A stretch of DNA of 64,000 nucleotides. It comes from Flavihumibacter fluvii. GTDB lineage: Bacteria > Bacteroidota > Bacteroidia > Chitinophagales > Chitinophagaceae. Both the position numbers and the translations under genes were made by a program. The notes under the pieces are model-generated. The model made no database searches and was not told where the DNA came from. It saw nothing but the letters and a program-made list of their open reading frames with translations. Positions 34,745 to 42,852 of the stretch are shown here, piece by piece. Location: the NCBI RefSeq assembly GCF_018595675.2, contig NZ_CP092333.1, positions 4,178,001-4,242,000 of the forward strand, in the 5' to 3' direction. Numbering within the stretch: position 1 is the first letter of the stretch; each line of letters begins with the position of its first letter.

Positions 34745-37096
34745 ATGTTCGTAATTAAAAGAAACGGGCTGAAAGAATCTGTCAAGTTTGACAAGATCAC
34801 GGCACGTATCCAAAAACTATCCTATGGCCTCAGTCCGCTGGTGGATGTGATTGACCTGGCCATGAAAACCATCGAAGGTATTTATGATGGCGTAAGCACA
34901 TCAGAACTTGATAATCTGGCAGCAGAGATATCTGCTTCGTTGACGACAAAGCATCCGGATTACGCTTTACTGGCATCACGTATTGCTGTAAGCAACCTGC
35001 ACAAAAATACCATTAAATCATTTTCGCAAACCATGCGGAAACTGCACCAGTATGTTGATCCTGTGACCGGCAAGCAATTGCCATTGTTAGCGGATGATGT
35101 GATGGAGATTATTGACGCAAATGCTGAGATGCTGGACAGTACCATTATTTATGACCGCGATTTCGGATTTGATTATTTCGGCTTTAAAACACTCGAAAAA
35201 TCATACCTGCTGAAATTGAATGGTGTAATAGCAGAACGCCCGCAACACCTGTACATGCGCGTGGCAATCGGCATTCATAAAGACGATCTGGAGTCTGCGA
35301 TCAAAACCTATCACCTCATGAGTGAGCGCTGGTTCACGCATGCAACCCCAACCCTGTTCAATGCAGGCACACCAAAACCACAATTGTCCAGCTGCTTCCT
35401 GCTTACCATGAAAGAAGACAGCATCGATGGTATTTATGATACCCTGAAACAAACCGCCAAGATCTCACAAAGCGCAGGTGGTATCGGTTTATCTATCCAT
35501 AATATTCGCGCTACCGGTAGTTATATCGGTGGCACCAACGGCACCAGCAATGGTATCATCCCGATGCTGCGCGTATTTAATGATACGGCACGTTATGTTG
35601 ACCAGGGTGGCGGTAAACGTAAGGGCGCTTTCGCTATTTACCTGGAGCCATGGCATGCTGATGTGTTCTCCTTCCTCGACCTGCGTAAGAACCATGGTAA
35701 GGAAGAAATGCGTGCAAGGGATTTGTTTTATGCACTCTGGATCCCCGACCTGTTCATGCAAAGGGTGGAAGAAAACGGGGACTGGACTTTATTCTGTCCG
35801 AATGAAGCACCTGGACTGGCTGATTGTTTTGGACAGGCTTTCGTGAACCTGTATGAGCAATACGAGAAAGAAGGCCGTGGCCGGAAAACAATTAAAGCAC
35901 AGGAATTATGGTTTGCTATCCTTGATGCACAGATTGAAACCGGAACACCTTACCTGCTGTACAAAGATGCCGCTAACGGTAAATCTAACCAGCAGAACCT
36001 GGGAACGATTAAAAGCTCTAACCTCTGTACTGAGATCCTGGAATATACCGATGCGAATGAGGTAGCAGTATGTAACCTCGCCTCACTGGCGCTGCCAAGG
36101 TTTGTAAAGGATGGTAAATTTGATTTCGAAAAATTATACGAAGTAACCTACCAGGTGGCCCTCAACCTGAACAAGGTGATCGATGTTAACTATTACCCGG
36201 TTGTTGAAGCCGAGCGCTCCAACCTGCGTCACCGCCCGATCGGTTTAGGTGTGCAGGGACTTGCGGATGTATTTATCCTGCTTCGCCTGCCCTTTGAATC
36301 TGAGCTGGCCAGCATGCTGAACAAAAATATTTTCGAGACCATCTACTTTGCGGCAATGACTGCCTCAAAAGACCTGGCTAAGAAGGAAGGTGCCTATGAA
36401 ACATTTGCCGGATCACCATTATCCATGGGCATGTTCCAGTTCGACCTTTGGGGTGTTGAAGCTTCGACCAGGCATGACTGGGAGAGCCTGCGCAAAGAGG
36501 TGATGGAATTTGGTGTTCGTAACTCTTTGCTTGTTGCACCAATGCCAACAGCATCTACTTCGCAGATCCTGGGAAACAATGAATGTTTTGAACCATATAC
36601 TTCTAATATTTACACCCGCCGGGTACTGAGTGGTGAGTTTGTGATCGTGAACAAACACCTGTTGAAAGACCTCGTAGCATTGGGCCTGTGGGATAATGAT
36701 ATGAAGAACAAGATCATCACAGCAAACGGATCAGTGCAGGGCATTACCGAGATTCCTGAAGAGCTGCGTGAATTATATAAAACAGTTTGGGAAATCAGGC
36801 AGCGTACACTGATTGATATGGCTGCTGATCGTGGTGCGTATATCTGCCAGTCTCAATCCCTCAACCTGTTTGTAAACAATCCAACCGCTTCTAAACTGAC
36901 CTCCATGCATTTTTATGGCTGGAAGAAGGGATTGAAAACAGGCATGTATTACCTGCGTACCCAGGCTGCAACACAAGCTGTTCAGTTTACCGTGGAGAAA
37001 CAGGCTGCCGACCCATTGTCAGCCCCAATTGAACCTGAGATCCCTGAAGGCGCTGTATGTACCATGCAAGATGGTTGTATCAGTTGCGGATCATAA
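34745..37096 (+). CDS. nrdA: Ribonucleoside-diphosphate reductase class I, large subunit
   Basis: 783 residues. Reduces NDPs to dNDPs with the radical supplied by NrdB. An ATP-cone is at the N terminus ([22 protein letters not shown]), so dATP feedback is expected. Active-site segments: [16 protein letters not shown] (first redox Cys), SSNLCTEIL (radical Cys and Asn/Glu), substrate-binding [16 protein letters not shown], and the radical-transfer region [19 protein letters not shown]. The C-terminal CISCGS carries the mobile Cys pair re-reduced by thioredoxin or glutaredoxin. Like NrdB it is of eukaryote-like type. A terminator follows. Confidence 0.97.
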   Translation: MFVIKRNGLKESVKFDKITARIQKLSYGLSPLVDVIDLAMKTIEGIYDGVSTSELDNLAAEISASLTTKHPDYALLASRIAVSNLHKNTIKSFSQTMRKLHQYVDPVTGKQLPLLADDVMEIIDANAEMLDSTIIYDRDFGFDYFGFKTLEKSYLLKLNGVIAERPQHLYMRVAIGIHKDDLESAIKTYHLMSERWFTHATPTLFNAGTPKPQLSSCFLLTMKEDSIDGIYDTLKQTAKISQSAGGIGLSIHNIRATGSYIGGTNGTSNGIIPMLRVFNDTARYVDQGGGKRKGAFAIYLEPWHADVFSFLDLRKNHGKEEMRARDLFYALWIPDLFMQRVEENGDWTLFCPNEAPGLADCFGQAFVNLYEQYEKEGRGRKTIKAQELWFAILDAQIETGTPYLLYKDAANGKSNQQNLGTIKSSNLCTEILEYTDANEVAVCNLASLALPRFVKDGKFDFEKLYEVTYQVALNLNKVIDVNYYPVVEAERSNLRHRPIGLGVQGLADVFILLRLPFESELASMLNKNIFETIYFAAMTASKDLAKKEGAYETFAGSPLSMGMFQFDLWGVEASTRHDWESLRKEVMEFGVRNSLLVAPMPTASTSQILGNNECFEPYTSNIYTRRVLSGEFVIVNKHLLKDLVALGLWDNDMKNKIITANGSVQGITEIPEELRELYKTVWEIRQRTLIDMAADRGAYICQSQSLNLFVNNPTASKLTSMHFYGWKKGLKTGMYYLRTQAATQAVQFTVEKQAADPLSAPIEPEIPEGAVCTMQDGCISCGS

Positions 37097-37124
37097 TAGT
37101 AATAGGACGTAGGACATAGGTTTC

Positions 37125-37157
37125 GGGCGATCACTAAAGTTGGTCGCCCTTTTTTTA
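37125..37157 (+). terminator. Intrinsic terminator after nrdA
   Basis: GGGCGATC (37125-37132) pairs with GGTCGCCC (37142-37149) with one wobble, nine-base loop, then eight T residues (37150-37157). Confidence 0.85.
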
Positions 37158-37507
37158 TCTTTAGAAATACGCTCACATAAGTTAGCACCCCTTCTTGCCC
37201 ATAGTATCGGGTGGTTCCTCTTAGCCCTGCTATCCGTTGTTTATCGGTGGATAGCCATTATAATTCCGTTCTAGCCCTTATTGTTAAAGGCTTTAACGAA
37301 TTACTGCCAATTATTATTTCTAAATTCTTTGGTAGTATCAAATGAAGACACTAATTTAGTCTACTGAAACAGTAGGATAATAAATGACGCCAATTCTCAA
37401 CCACTCTTATTACGCTTCAGCCAGTTGTTTGTGCTGATCACGTTCCGGAATTCGCGTAGCCTCGATTTTTTTACCACCTCTTTTTTCTAAGGGGATTAAT
37501 AACAGAT
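37158..37507. other. AT-rich intergenic region, no gene seen
   Basis: 350 bases without a convincing reading frame. A small perfect hairpin CTACTG-AAA-CAGTAG lies at 37361-37375. The final bases before 37508 are rich in T and A, as in Bacteroidota leaders. No tRNA or known riboswitch recognised. Confidence 0.5.
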
Positions 37508-37813
37508 ATGAAAAAAACTATTACCATAGTAATGGCCTTGCTATGTATTGTAGCAATCATAGCATTCTGCTTGCCAGCCAAAGTTGTTCAAGGTAAAGTG
37601 GTCTCATTTAGCGAGTCCTTTCCCCTGGAAGGTGTCACCGTTCAGGTAAAAGGAACAAAAAATATAACCGGCACCCAGCCGGATGGCATATTTGCACTGG
37701 AGGTGCAGCCGGTTGATTCAATCCTTGTATTTAGTCTGCCAGGATATCAAACGGAAGAAGTAAAACTTATTCCCGGAAAACCGGATTATGATATTGTCTT
37801 AAAGGCTTTATAG
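37508..37813 (+). CDS. Small exported protein with a carboxypeptidase-regulatory-like (TonB-plug-associated) domain
   Basis: 101 residues. N-terminal hydrophobic segment (MKKTITIVMALLCIVAIIAFCLPA) acts as a signal or anchor. The remainder (QGKVVSFSESFPLEGVTVQVKGTKNITGTQPDGIFALEV, then SLPGYQTEEVKL) is one copy of the beta-sandwich usually found at the N terminus of SusC and other TonB receptors. Here it stands alone, with no barrel following: the frame ends cleanly at 37813 and the helicase gene follows in the opposite direction. It may be a free-standing periplasmic domain or the remnant of a receptor gene. Confidence 0.7.
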   Translation: MKKTITIVMALLCIVAIIAFCLPAKVVQGKVVSFSESFPLEGVTVQVKGTKNITGTQPDGIFALEVQPVDSILVFSLPGYQTEEVKLIPGKPDYDIVLKAL

Positions 37814-37849
37814 CAATTGATCATAAGCAAGTTTGGTTTATTCAAAAAA

Positions 37850-37873
37850 GGTCCGGTGTTTCTACACTGGGTC
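37850..37873 (+). terminator. Candidate terminator between converging genes
   Basis: GGTCCGGTGT and ACACTGGGTC form a ten-pair stem (three G-U wobbles) with loop TTCT, followed by TCTATTTT on the plus strand. A six-A run (37844-37849) would give a U-run on the minus strand, but that strand's stem has A-C mismatches. Confidence 0.4.
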
Positions 37874-37874
37874 T

Positions 37875-39197
37875 CTATTTTGCCACCTCTATTTTCACCC
37901 GCTTATTTTTGATCTTATGGTCTTTGATCTTTTGTAAGGTATGGCTGGCTTTTGATTTACGGATGGCTACAAACGAAATGAAATCCTTTACTTCAATGAG
38001 CCCTATATCTTCTTTTTTTAGCTCCCCTTTCTGGGTGAGGAAACCAACGATATCCACCTTATTGACCTTGTCCTTTTTCCCGGCAGATAAAAAGAGGGTA
38101 CTCCATTTTGGTTTTTCTGGAATTTCTACCTGCTCCGGCAAGGTGATCACCACTGCATTTGGATCAATGTAGTCCGGCAGTTCTTCTCCCGGGCCCTGCA
38201 TCAGAATTGCAGTACCACTGGCATCCATACGCGCAGTCCTGCCATTGCGGTGTGTGAACACTTCCTCAGAAGAGGGCAGGTGGTAATGAATAATATAGCG
38301 GATATTGGGAATATCGAGTCCGCGCGACGCAAGGTCGGTAGTCACCAGCACATTCGAAGTGCCATTCCTGAATTTACAGATTGCACTATCCCGCTCTGGC
38401 TGTTCAAGCGCACCGTGGTAAAACACATTCACAATGCCTTTCTCTTTCAGGAAATCACTGGTCCTTTGTACGGCATCACGGAAATTCAGGAAAACGATGG
38501 TGGAACGGTTGCCTAAATAACAAATCAGGCGGAAAAGGGTATCGAGTTTATCTGCATCCGGACATTTAATGATCTGGATGGCCAGGGCTTCAGCTGCTTC
38601 TCCGGTAAGGAAATTCAGGGTCACGGCATCTTTCATGCGAATGAACCTGGGCATTTCAGACGACTCAGTAGCAGAAACCAGGAAGCGTTTTTTTATGCCA
38701 GGCAATGAACCTACTACAAAAGACATTTCTTCTTCAAAACCAAACTCCAATGATTTATCAAATTCATCAAGCACCAGGGTCTCGATTCCTGCCAGTGCAA
38801 TATTACCCCTGCGGATATGGTCTGCAAGGCGGCCCGGTGTCCCAATGATCAATGCCGGTGCTTCCAGTAAATTATTCTCTTCTGTTTCCCGAAGGTGACC
38901 ACCATAACAACAGGTAACTTTTAGTCCGGTTGCCATAGTCCGGAATACCTGTTCAATTTGCAGCGCTAATTCCCGCGACGGGACAATGATCAGGGCCTGG
39001 GTGGTTTTTTTAGCCGGATCTAGTTGTTCTGCAATGGGAAGCAAAAAAGCAAGGGTCTTTCCCGATCCAGTGGCCGACAAAAGGATGATATTGTCGTGTT
39101 CCTTACTGGCAGCGATAGAAGCTTCCTGCATGGCATTAAGTGCCTCGATTTTAAACGCCGAAAGAATCTTTGGCAGGGAATAAGTCGCTTTTTTCAT
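37875..39197 (-). CDS. DEAD-box RNA helicase with DbpA-type RNA-binding domain
   Basis: 440 residues from the ATG at 39197 (MKKATYSLPKILSAF); the frame stays open further upstream, but that part is not helicase-like and would overlap the divergent gene. Helicase motifs: Q-motif region, ATGSGKT, PSRELALQ, TPGRLADH, VLDEFDK (DEFD instead of DEAD), SATES, and HRNGRTARMDASG. The C-terminal ~75 residues (KVDIVGFLTQKGELKKEDIGLIEVKDFISF) fit the RRM-like DbpA domain, which in E. coli and Bacillus directs the enzyme to 23S rRNA hairpin 92. A role in 50S ribosome assembly is therefore likely. Confidence 0.9.
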   Translation of the reverse strand: MKKATYSLPKILSAFKIEALNAMQEASIAASKEHDNIILLSATGSGKTLAFLLPIAEQLDPAKKTTQALIIVPSRELALQIEQVFRTMATGLKVTCCYGGHLRETEENNLLEAPALIIGTPGRLADHIRRGNIALAGIETLVLDEFDKSLEFGFEEEMSFVVGSLPGIKKRFLVSATESSEMPRFIRMKDAVTLNFLTGEAAEALAIQIIKCPDADKLDTLFRLICYLGNRSTIVFLNFRDAVQRTSDFLKEKGIVNVFYHGALEQPERDSAICKFRNGTSNVLVTTDLASRGLDIPNIRYIIHYHLPSSEEVFTHRNGRTARMDASGTAILMQGPGEELPDYIDPNAVVITLPEQVEIPEKPKWSTLFLSAGKKDKVNKVDIVGFLTQKGELKKEDIGLIEVKDFISFVAIRKSKASHTLQKIKDHKIKNKRVKIEVAK

Positions 39198-39263
39198 TGC
39201 CGCAAAAGTACTGGACTTTATTTGGATTGGCGCCTTATCTTCATGCCGACTGAACGACTGAAC

Positions 39264-39743
39264 ATGAAAGCAGCTACTGTTTACGACATTAAGGAAGCCC
39301 TGCAGGCCCTTGCTCCCGCGCAGGTAACCGAACTCTGCCTCCGGCTGGTAAAATTCAAGAAAGAGAACAAGGAACTGGTGTCTTACCTGCTTTTTGATGC
39401 ACACCAGCTTCAGGCCTACCTTGCCGGGATCAAGGCTGAAATGGAAACTGAATTTGCCGGGATCAACAGTTCCCAGGTGTATTTCGCAAAAAAAAGCCTG
39501 AGACGGATTTTGCGCAATACCAATAAACAAAGTCGGTATATTGCCGATAAAGCAGCTGAAGTGGAATTGTTGCTGGCTTATTGCCAGAACCTGAAAGCGT
39601 CTGGTCTGGCCACAAAAAAAGCACCGGTGATTGAAAAGATTTACCTCGGACAGATCAGCAAAATCAAAAAACTCATTGGCTCCCTGCATGAAGACCTGCA
39701 ATATGATTACTTGAGGCTGCTGGATAAAATCACCGCATCATGA
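39264..39743 (+). CDS. Conserved hypothetical protein
   Basis: About 160 residues from ATG 39264 (MKAATVYDIKEALQALAP); ATG 39243 would add seven residues. Soluble and helical, with many Lys, Leu and Glu residues, and regular heptad-like stretches suggesting a helical bundle. No family recognised. It is divergent from the helicase gene and its stop overlaps the next start by four bases (ATGA), so it is translationally coupled to the SRPBCC protein. The longer open frame reaching back to 39024 only shadows the helicase gene. Confidence 0.65.
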   Translation: MKAATVYDIKEALQALAPAQVTELCLRLVKFKKENKELVSYLLFDAHQLQAYLAGIKAEMETEFAGINSSQVYFAKKSLRRILRNTNKQSRYIADKAAEVELLLAYCQNLKASGLATKKAPVIEKIYLGQISKIKKLIGSLHEDLQYDYLRLLDKITAS

Positions 39744-40123
39744 AAGATTATAAGAAATACTATATCATCCCGGCGCCGCCCGAAGAACTATATATCGCAT
39801 TGACCAATCCGGCGACTATTCAACTCTGGTCTGGCGAAAAGGCTATTATGTCTGAAGTACCCGGCTCAGAATTCAGTTTATGGGAAGACAGTATTGTTGG
39901 ACTGAATATAGAATTTGAGCCCGGAAAAAAAATCGTCCAGCAATGGTATTTCGGTGGTGATGAAGAAGAGCTGTCCATTGTTACCATTAAACTGCATCCC
40001 CATGCCCAGGGCACTTCGCTCGAGCTCCGGCATACGAATATCCCGGATGAAGCATATCAAGATATTGTTGAAGGCTGGAATGATGTTTACTTTGCCTCCC
40101 TGCTTGAATTTTATGCTGATTAG
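39740..40123 (+). CDS. SRPBCC/START-like domain protein (AHSA1 type)
   Basis: 127 residues. The pattern YIIPAPPEELYIALTNPATIQLWSGEKAIMSE at the N terminus, followed by GKKIVQQWYFGGDEEELSIVTIKLHPHAQGTSLELRHTNIP and a C-terminal helix (VEGWNDVYFASLLEFY), is the usual SRPBCC helix-grip fold with its hydrophobic ligand cavity. Related proteins are Hsp90-activator-like or polyketide cyclase-like; no specific ligand can be named. Co-translated with the preceding hypothetical gene. Confidence 0.85.
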   Translation: MKDYKKYYIIPAPPEELYIALTNPATIQLWSGEKAIMSEVPGSEFSLWEDSIVGLNIEFEPGKKIVQQWYFGGDEEELSIVTIKLHPHAQGTSLELRHTNIPDEAYQDIVEGWNDVYFASLLEFYAD

Positions 40124-40127
40124 CCAA

Positions 40128-40304
40128 TTACAGGCAATCCCGGTCCTTATGCTTGATATATTGTTTAGGCTCAGGTGGCATGATCCAGTTCGCAAAAGGA
40201 TTCATGGGCAATACTTTGGTAAGTGTCGGTGCCTGGGGTTTTTTACTGAGTTTCACTTTCCGTAATACGGAGGGGTTTTTTCTTTCGGTGGATAGATTTG
40301 GCAT
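40128..40304 (-). CDS. Possible small basic protein
   Basis: About 58 residues (start MPNLSTERKNPSVLRKV; an upstream ATG at 40334 adds ten). Basic and proline-rich (KLSKKPQAPTLTKVLPMNPFANWIMPPEP), no signal peptide. It starts away from and ends 4 bases after the SRPBCC gene, filling the otherwise empty stretch 40124-40454. No homology recognised; it could be chance. The remaining bases 40305-40454 hold nothing I recognise. Confidence 0.35.
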   Translation of the reverse strand: MPNLSTERKNPSVLRKVKLSKKPQAPTLTKVLPMNPFANWIMPPEPKQYIKHKDRDCL

Positions 40305-40454
40305 AATCAACGGTTGAGATGGATATATGCACAAATTACAGACCGGTTCAATGTTTAAACGACAGGCAAAACATCATTTAAACCTTGTACATCGTACACA
40401 TTACAATGACGTATCTGTTTCAATTTTAAGGCTTTATATCCTTATTTCCAGATA

Positions 40455-41351
40455 TCAGCGATGGTCTTTATACAATAAGGCTGGTGCAGCTTCCTGTAGT
40501 ATTAGCAATTCTTTGGCAGTTAATGCTGGTTTCCCGATAGATTGGATAGCGTCCTGCAATTGTTGCGGGGTCCTGATGCCAACTATGGCAGCTGTGATAG
40601 CGGGGTGCTTCAAGGCGAATTGTATGGCTGTTTCGGCACCATTGCTATGGACCCCGGCTACTGTGCCGATCATTTCCTGTACCCCGGCAATGGCAGCTGC
40701 CGGATGTCCCAGGTAGTCCACAGCTGGCTTGTTCACCAATAATCCCCCTGCTACCGTACCCCTGGCCAATACCCCAATTTGATGATCGAGTAATAATTGC
40801 AGGCAACTTTCTTCAGGCCTTCGGTCGAGCAGGCTATATTGCATCATAACACTGGTAATATGCGACCGTTGCACATATTCGCGAATTACATTCGGGCGGA
40901 TAGAAGAAATCCCATAGTATAAAATTTTCCCAGCCTTTTGCAATTCTTCAAAGGCTTCGATGGCCTCATCTATAGGGTCATCTATGGTGCCTCCATGTAA
41001 CTGATAGAGGTCGATATAGTCTGTCTGTAATCGTTTCAGGCTTTCTTCTGCCGCCTTCAGGATGTATGCCTTGCGCGGGTTCCAGTCCCACCCGCTGCCA
41101 TCCTGCCGCCATTGATTACCCACCTTTGTGGCCAGGATGATGTCCTGCCTTTTCCCTTTTAAAGCCTGGCCTAAGGCGGTTTCGTTTAATCCTTTGTCAT
41201 AAAGGTCAGCGGTATCAAAAAAATTGATCCCCTTGTCAATGGCAGAAAATAAAAGGTCCTGTACATTATTTTCCAGTGGTCGTAAGGACATCGCGCCGAA
41301 TCCGATCCGGCTGATGTGTAAGGTTGATTTACCTAGTTGACGGTATTCCAT
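40455..41351 (-). CDS. Aldo/keto reductase
   Basis: 298 residues, NADPH-dependent oxidoreductase with a TIM-barrel. Catalytic tetrad residues are visible: Asp and Tyr in FFDTADLYDKGLNE, Lys in ILATKVGNQW, His in LYQLHGGT. The C-terminal region (IQFALKHPAITAAIVGIRTPQQLQDAI) binds the cofactor phosphate. It belongs to the YdjG/general stress AKR type; the substrate is unknown. The DUF6526 gene ends 16 bases upstream on the same strand, possibly the same transcript. Confidence 0.93.
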   Translation of the reverse strand: MEYRQLGKSTLHISRIGFGAMSLRPLENNVQDLLFSAIDKGINFFDTADLYDKGLNETALGQALKGKRQDIILATKVGNQWRQDGSGWDWNPRKAYILKAAEESLKRLQTDYIDLYQLHGGTIDDPIDEAIEAFEELQKAGKILYYGISSIRPNVIREYVQRSHITSVMMQYSLLDRRPEESCLQLLLDHQIGVLARGTVAGGLLVNKPAVDYLGHPAAAIAGVQEMIGTVAGVHSNGAETAIQFALKHPAITAAIVGIRTPQQLQDAIQSIGKPALTAKELLILQEAAPALLYKDHR

Positions 41352-41367
41352 GAGCGGTTCAGGCAGG

Positions 41368-41805
41368 TTAAACCCTCATATGGTCGGGTACCCAGTTTTT
41401 GATCATTTTTTTTATGGTGCCGGGTGACAGGTTTTCATGGATAGACTGTTGTAAAAGTGCCGGCAATTCTTCATCCGATGCAAAACGCAAGGCGGCCAGC
41501 TGGCCAAAGCTCAGTTGTTGCTCCAACGGTTGAAAGTCTTTCTGCGTCAACATAAAGTAGCGCAGTCGCATTTCAACCCGGATGATCCTGTTTTGGTTAC
41601 CCAGTGCATAATGCTGTCTTACCATAAAGGACAACCAACCCACCAGGAAGAAAAGCAAGGAAATAGCCATCCACTCACGGGAATGCTCAGGGTATTTAGA
41701 TATTCCGGATAAACTGTAGATAAGTCCGGCCAATAAAATGGGATAGAAAATAAAATGATGCCCAACATAATACTTGGCGTGGTTCTTATAGTTCTGTTCT
41801 GGCAT
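41368..41805 (-). CDS. DUF6526-type small membrane protein
   Basis: 145 residues. Two membrane helices (FIFYPILLAGLIYSLSGI and MAISLLFFLVGWLSFMV) followed by a soluble tail containing RIIRVEMRLRYFMLTQKDFQPLEQQLSFGQLAALRFASDEELPAL. This arrangement is a conserved Bacteroidota family without known function. It lies between the KirBac channel gene and the aldo/keto reductase, all on the minus strand. Confidence 0.75.
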   Translation of the reverse strand: MPEQNYKNHAKYYVGHHFIFYPILLAGLIYSLSGISKYPEHSREWMAISLLFFLVGWLSFMVRQHYALGNQNRIIRVEMRLRYFMLTQKDFQPLEQQLSFGQLAALRFASDEELPALLQQSIHENLSPGTIKKMIKNWVPDHMRV

Positions 41806-41848
41806 GCAGGTAGTTTAAAGAAGAGAACAAGAATTGCCGGGAAAAGTT

Positions 41849-42826
41849 CTAATTATTCAGCAAATGATCAGCCGGCAATGGAACAGGTTCAAAATCATCG
41901 AGTTTGTCAAGGTGCAAAATCGTTCTGCTGTTGTCATCACTGGGATGAAACATCGGTCGGAATTTTGCACCGTATACAAATTCTTCAAAAGTATAGGAGC
42001 TGCGTGAAACCACGGTATTGGAAAAACTTTCATCAAAGCCTTGTACAAAGATCAGCACCTCGGCCATAGCATTTTTGAAGTCTTCCCGGGTAAAGCCGTA
42101 AAACGGGCTTTCATCATTGATCATATGCACTAAAGTCCAGTTCGCCGTCATAGTATTCGCTTTGGAAATATCAAAGGGGATATTATAAAACCTGGTTTTT
42201 ACCTGGCCATCTTCCTGCAGGCGCAATGCAAGCGTTCCCCGTACTTCAACATTTACCAGGTAATTACGGGTATAAGGCACCATCCGGAACATCATGGCAA
42301 CACCATCCCTGAAGGGAACAAAAAGTGCATATTTACTATACCTTATAAATGCCCTGGGCCGGGCAAACCTTCCGTATATGAGTCCTGTGACTACCGCAAA
42401 ACTCATCAATCCGGTGAGTGCTTCCAAAGAAGCCGTAAGGCTGGCAGCGAATCCTATGGGGTTGATCCGGCCATACCCAACCGTAGTAAAGGTTTGGGCA
42501 CTAAAGAAATAGGTCTCCCCAAATTTTTCCAAAGCACTATTGGCGACAAGGCCGCCTAAATTTTCAATTCCTATCCAGGTGTATATGCCTGCAAAAACCA
42601 GGTTGATGCCCAGGAAAAAAAGTACTACGAATAGCAGGAATTTCCATTGCGGCATCGTCAGCAGGGCGTGGTAAATGTTCAGGCGCTGGAACAGTTTCAT
42701 GCCCCGCACTTCCATATTTGGATTACCGTCGCGGTTAAAAAAACGGCCGCCGCTTAGCGCTGTATTCGTGCCCAGCCCGGTTTCATTATTTACCTGGGCT
42801 TTTCTATTTGGTTTTCTGAATGCCAT
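41849..42826 (-). CDS. Inward-rectifier-type potassium channel (KirBac-like)
   Basis: 325 residues. Two membrane helices flank a pore helix with the K+ selectivity filter TVGYG (FTTVGYGRINPIG). The C-terminal half is the immunoglobulin-like cytoplasmic domain of Kir channels (LFVPFRDGVAMMFRMVPYTRNYLVNVEVRGTLAL). Length and order match KirBac proteins. It begins close to the end of the macroglobulin gene (26 bases) on the same strand, but a functional link is not evident. Confidence 0.93.
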   Translation of the reverse strand: MAFRKPNRKAQVNNETGLGTNTALSGGRFFNRDGNPNMEVRGMKLFQRLNIYHALLTMPQWKFLLFVVLFFLGINLVFAGIYTWIGIENLGGLVANSALEKFGETYFFSAQTFTTVGYGRINPIGFAASLTASLEALTGLMSFAVVTGLIYGRFARPRAFIRYSKYALFVPFRDGVAMMFRMVPYTRNYLVNVEVRGTLALRLQEDGQVKTRFYNIPFDISKANTMTANWTLVHMINDESPFYGFTREDFKNAMAEVLIFVQGFDESFSNTVVSRSSYTFEEFVYGAKFRPMFHPSDDNSRTILHLDKLDDFEPVPLPADHLLNN

Positions 42827-42852
42827 ACTTAAAGATAATAAAGCTTGCCTGC

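Noticed and set aside
39198-39701. Upstream extension of the helicase frame to 39701
   Set aside because: The extension has no helicase features and overlaps the divergent gene at 39264; the ATG at 39197 gives a normal family start.
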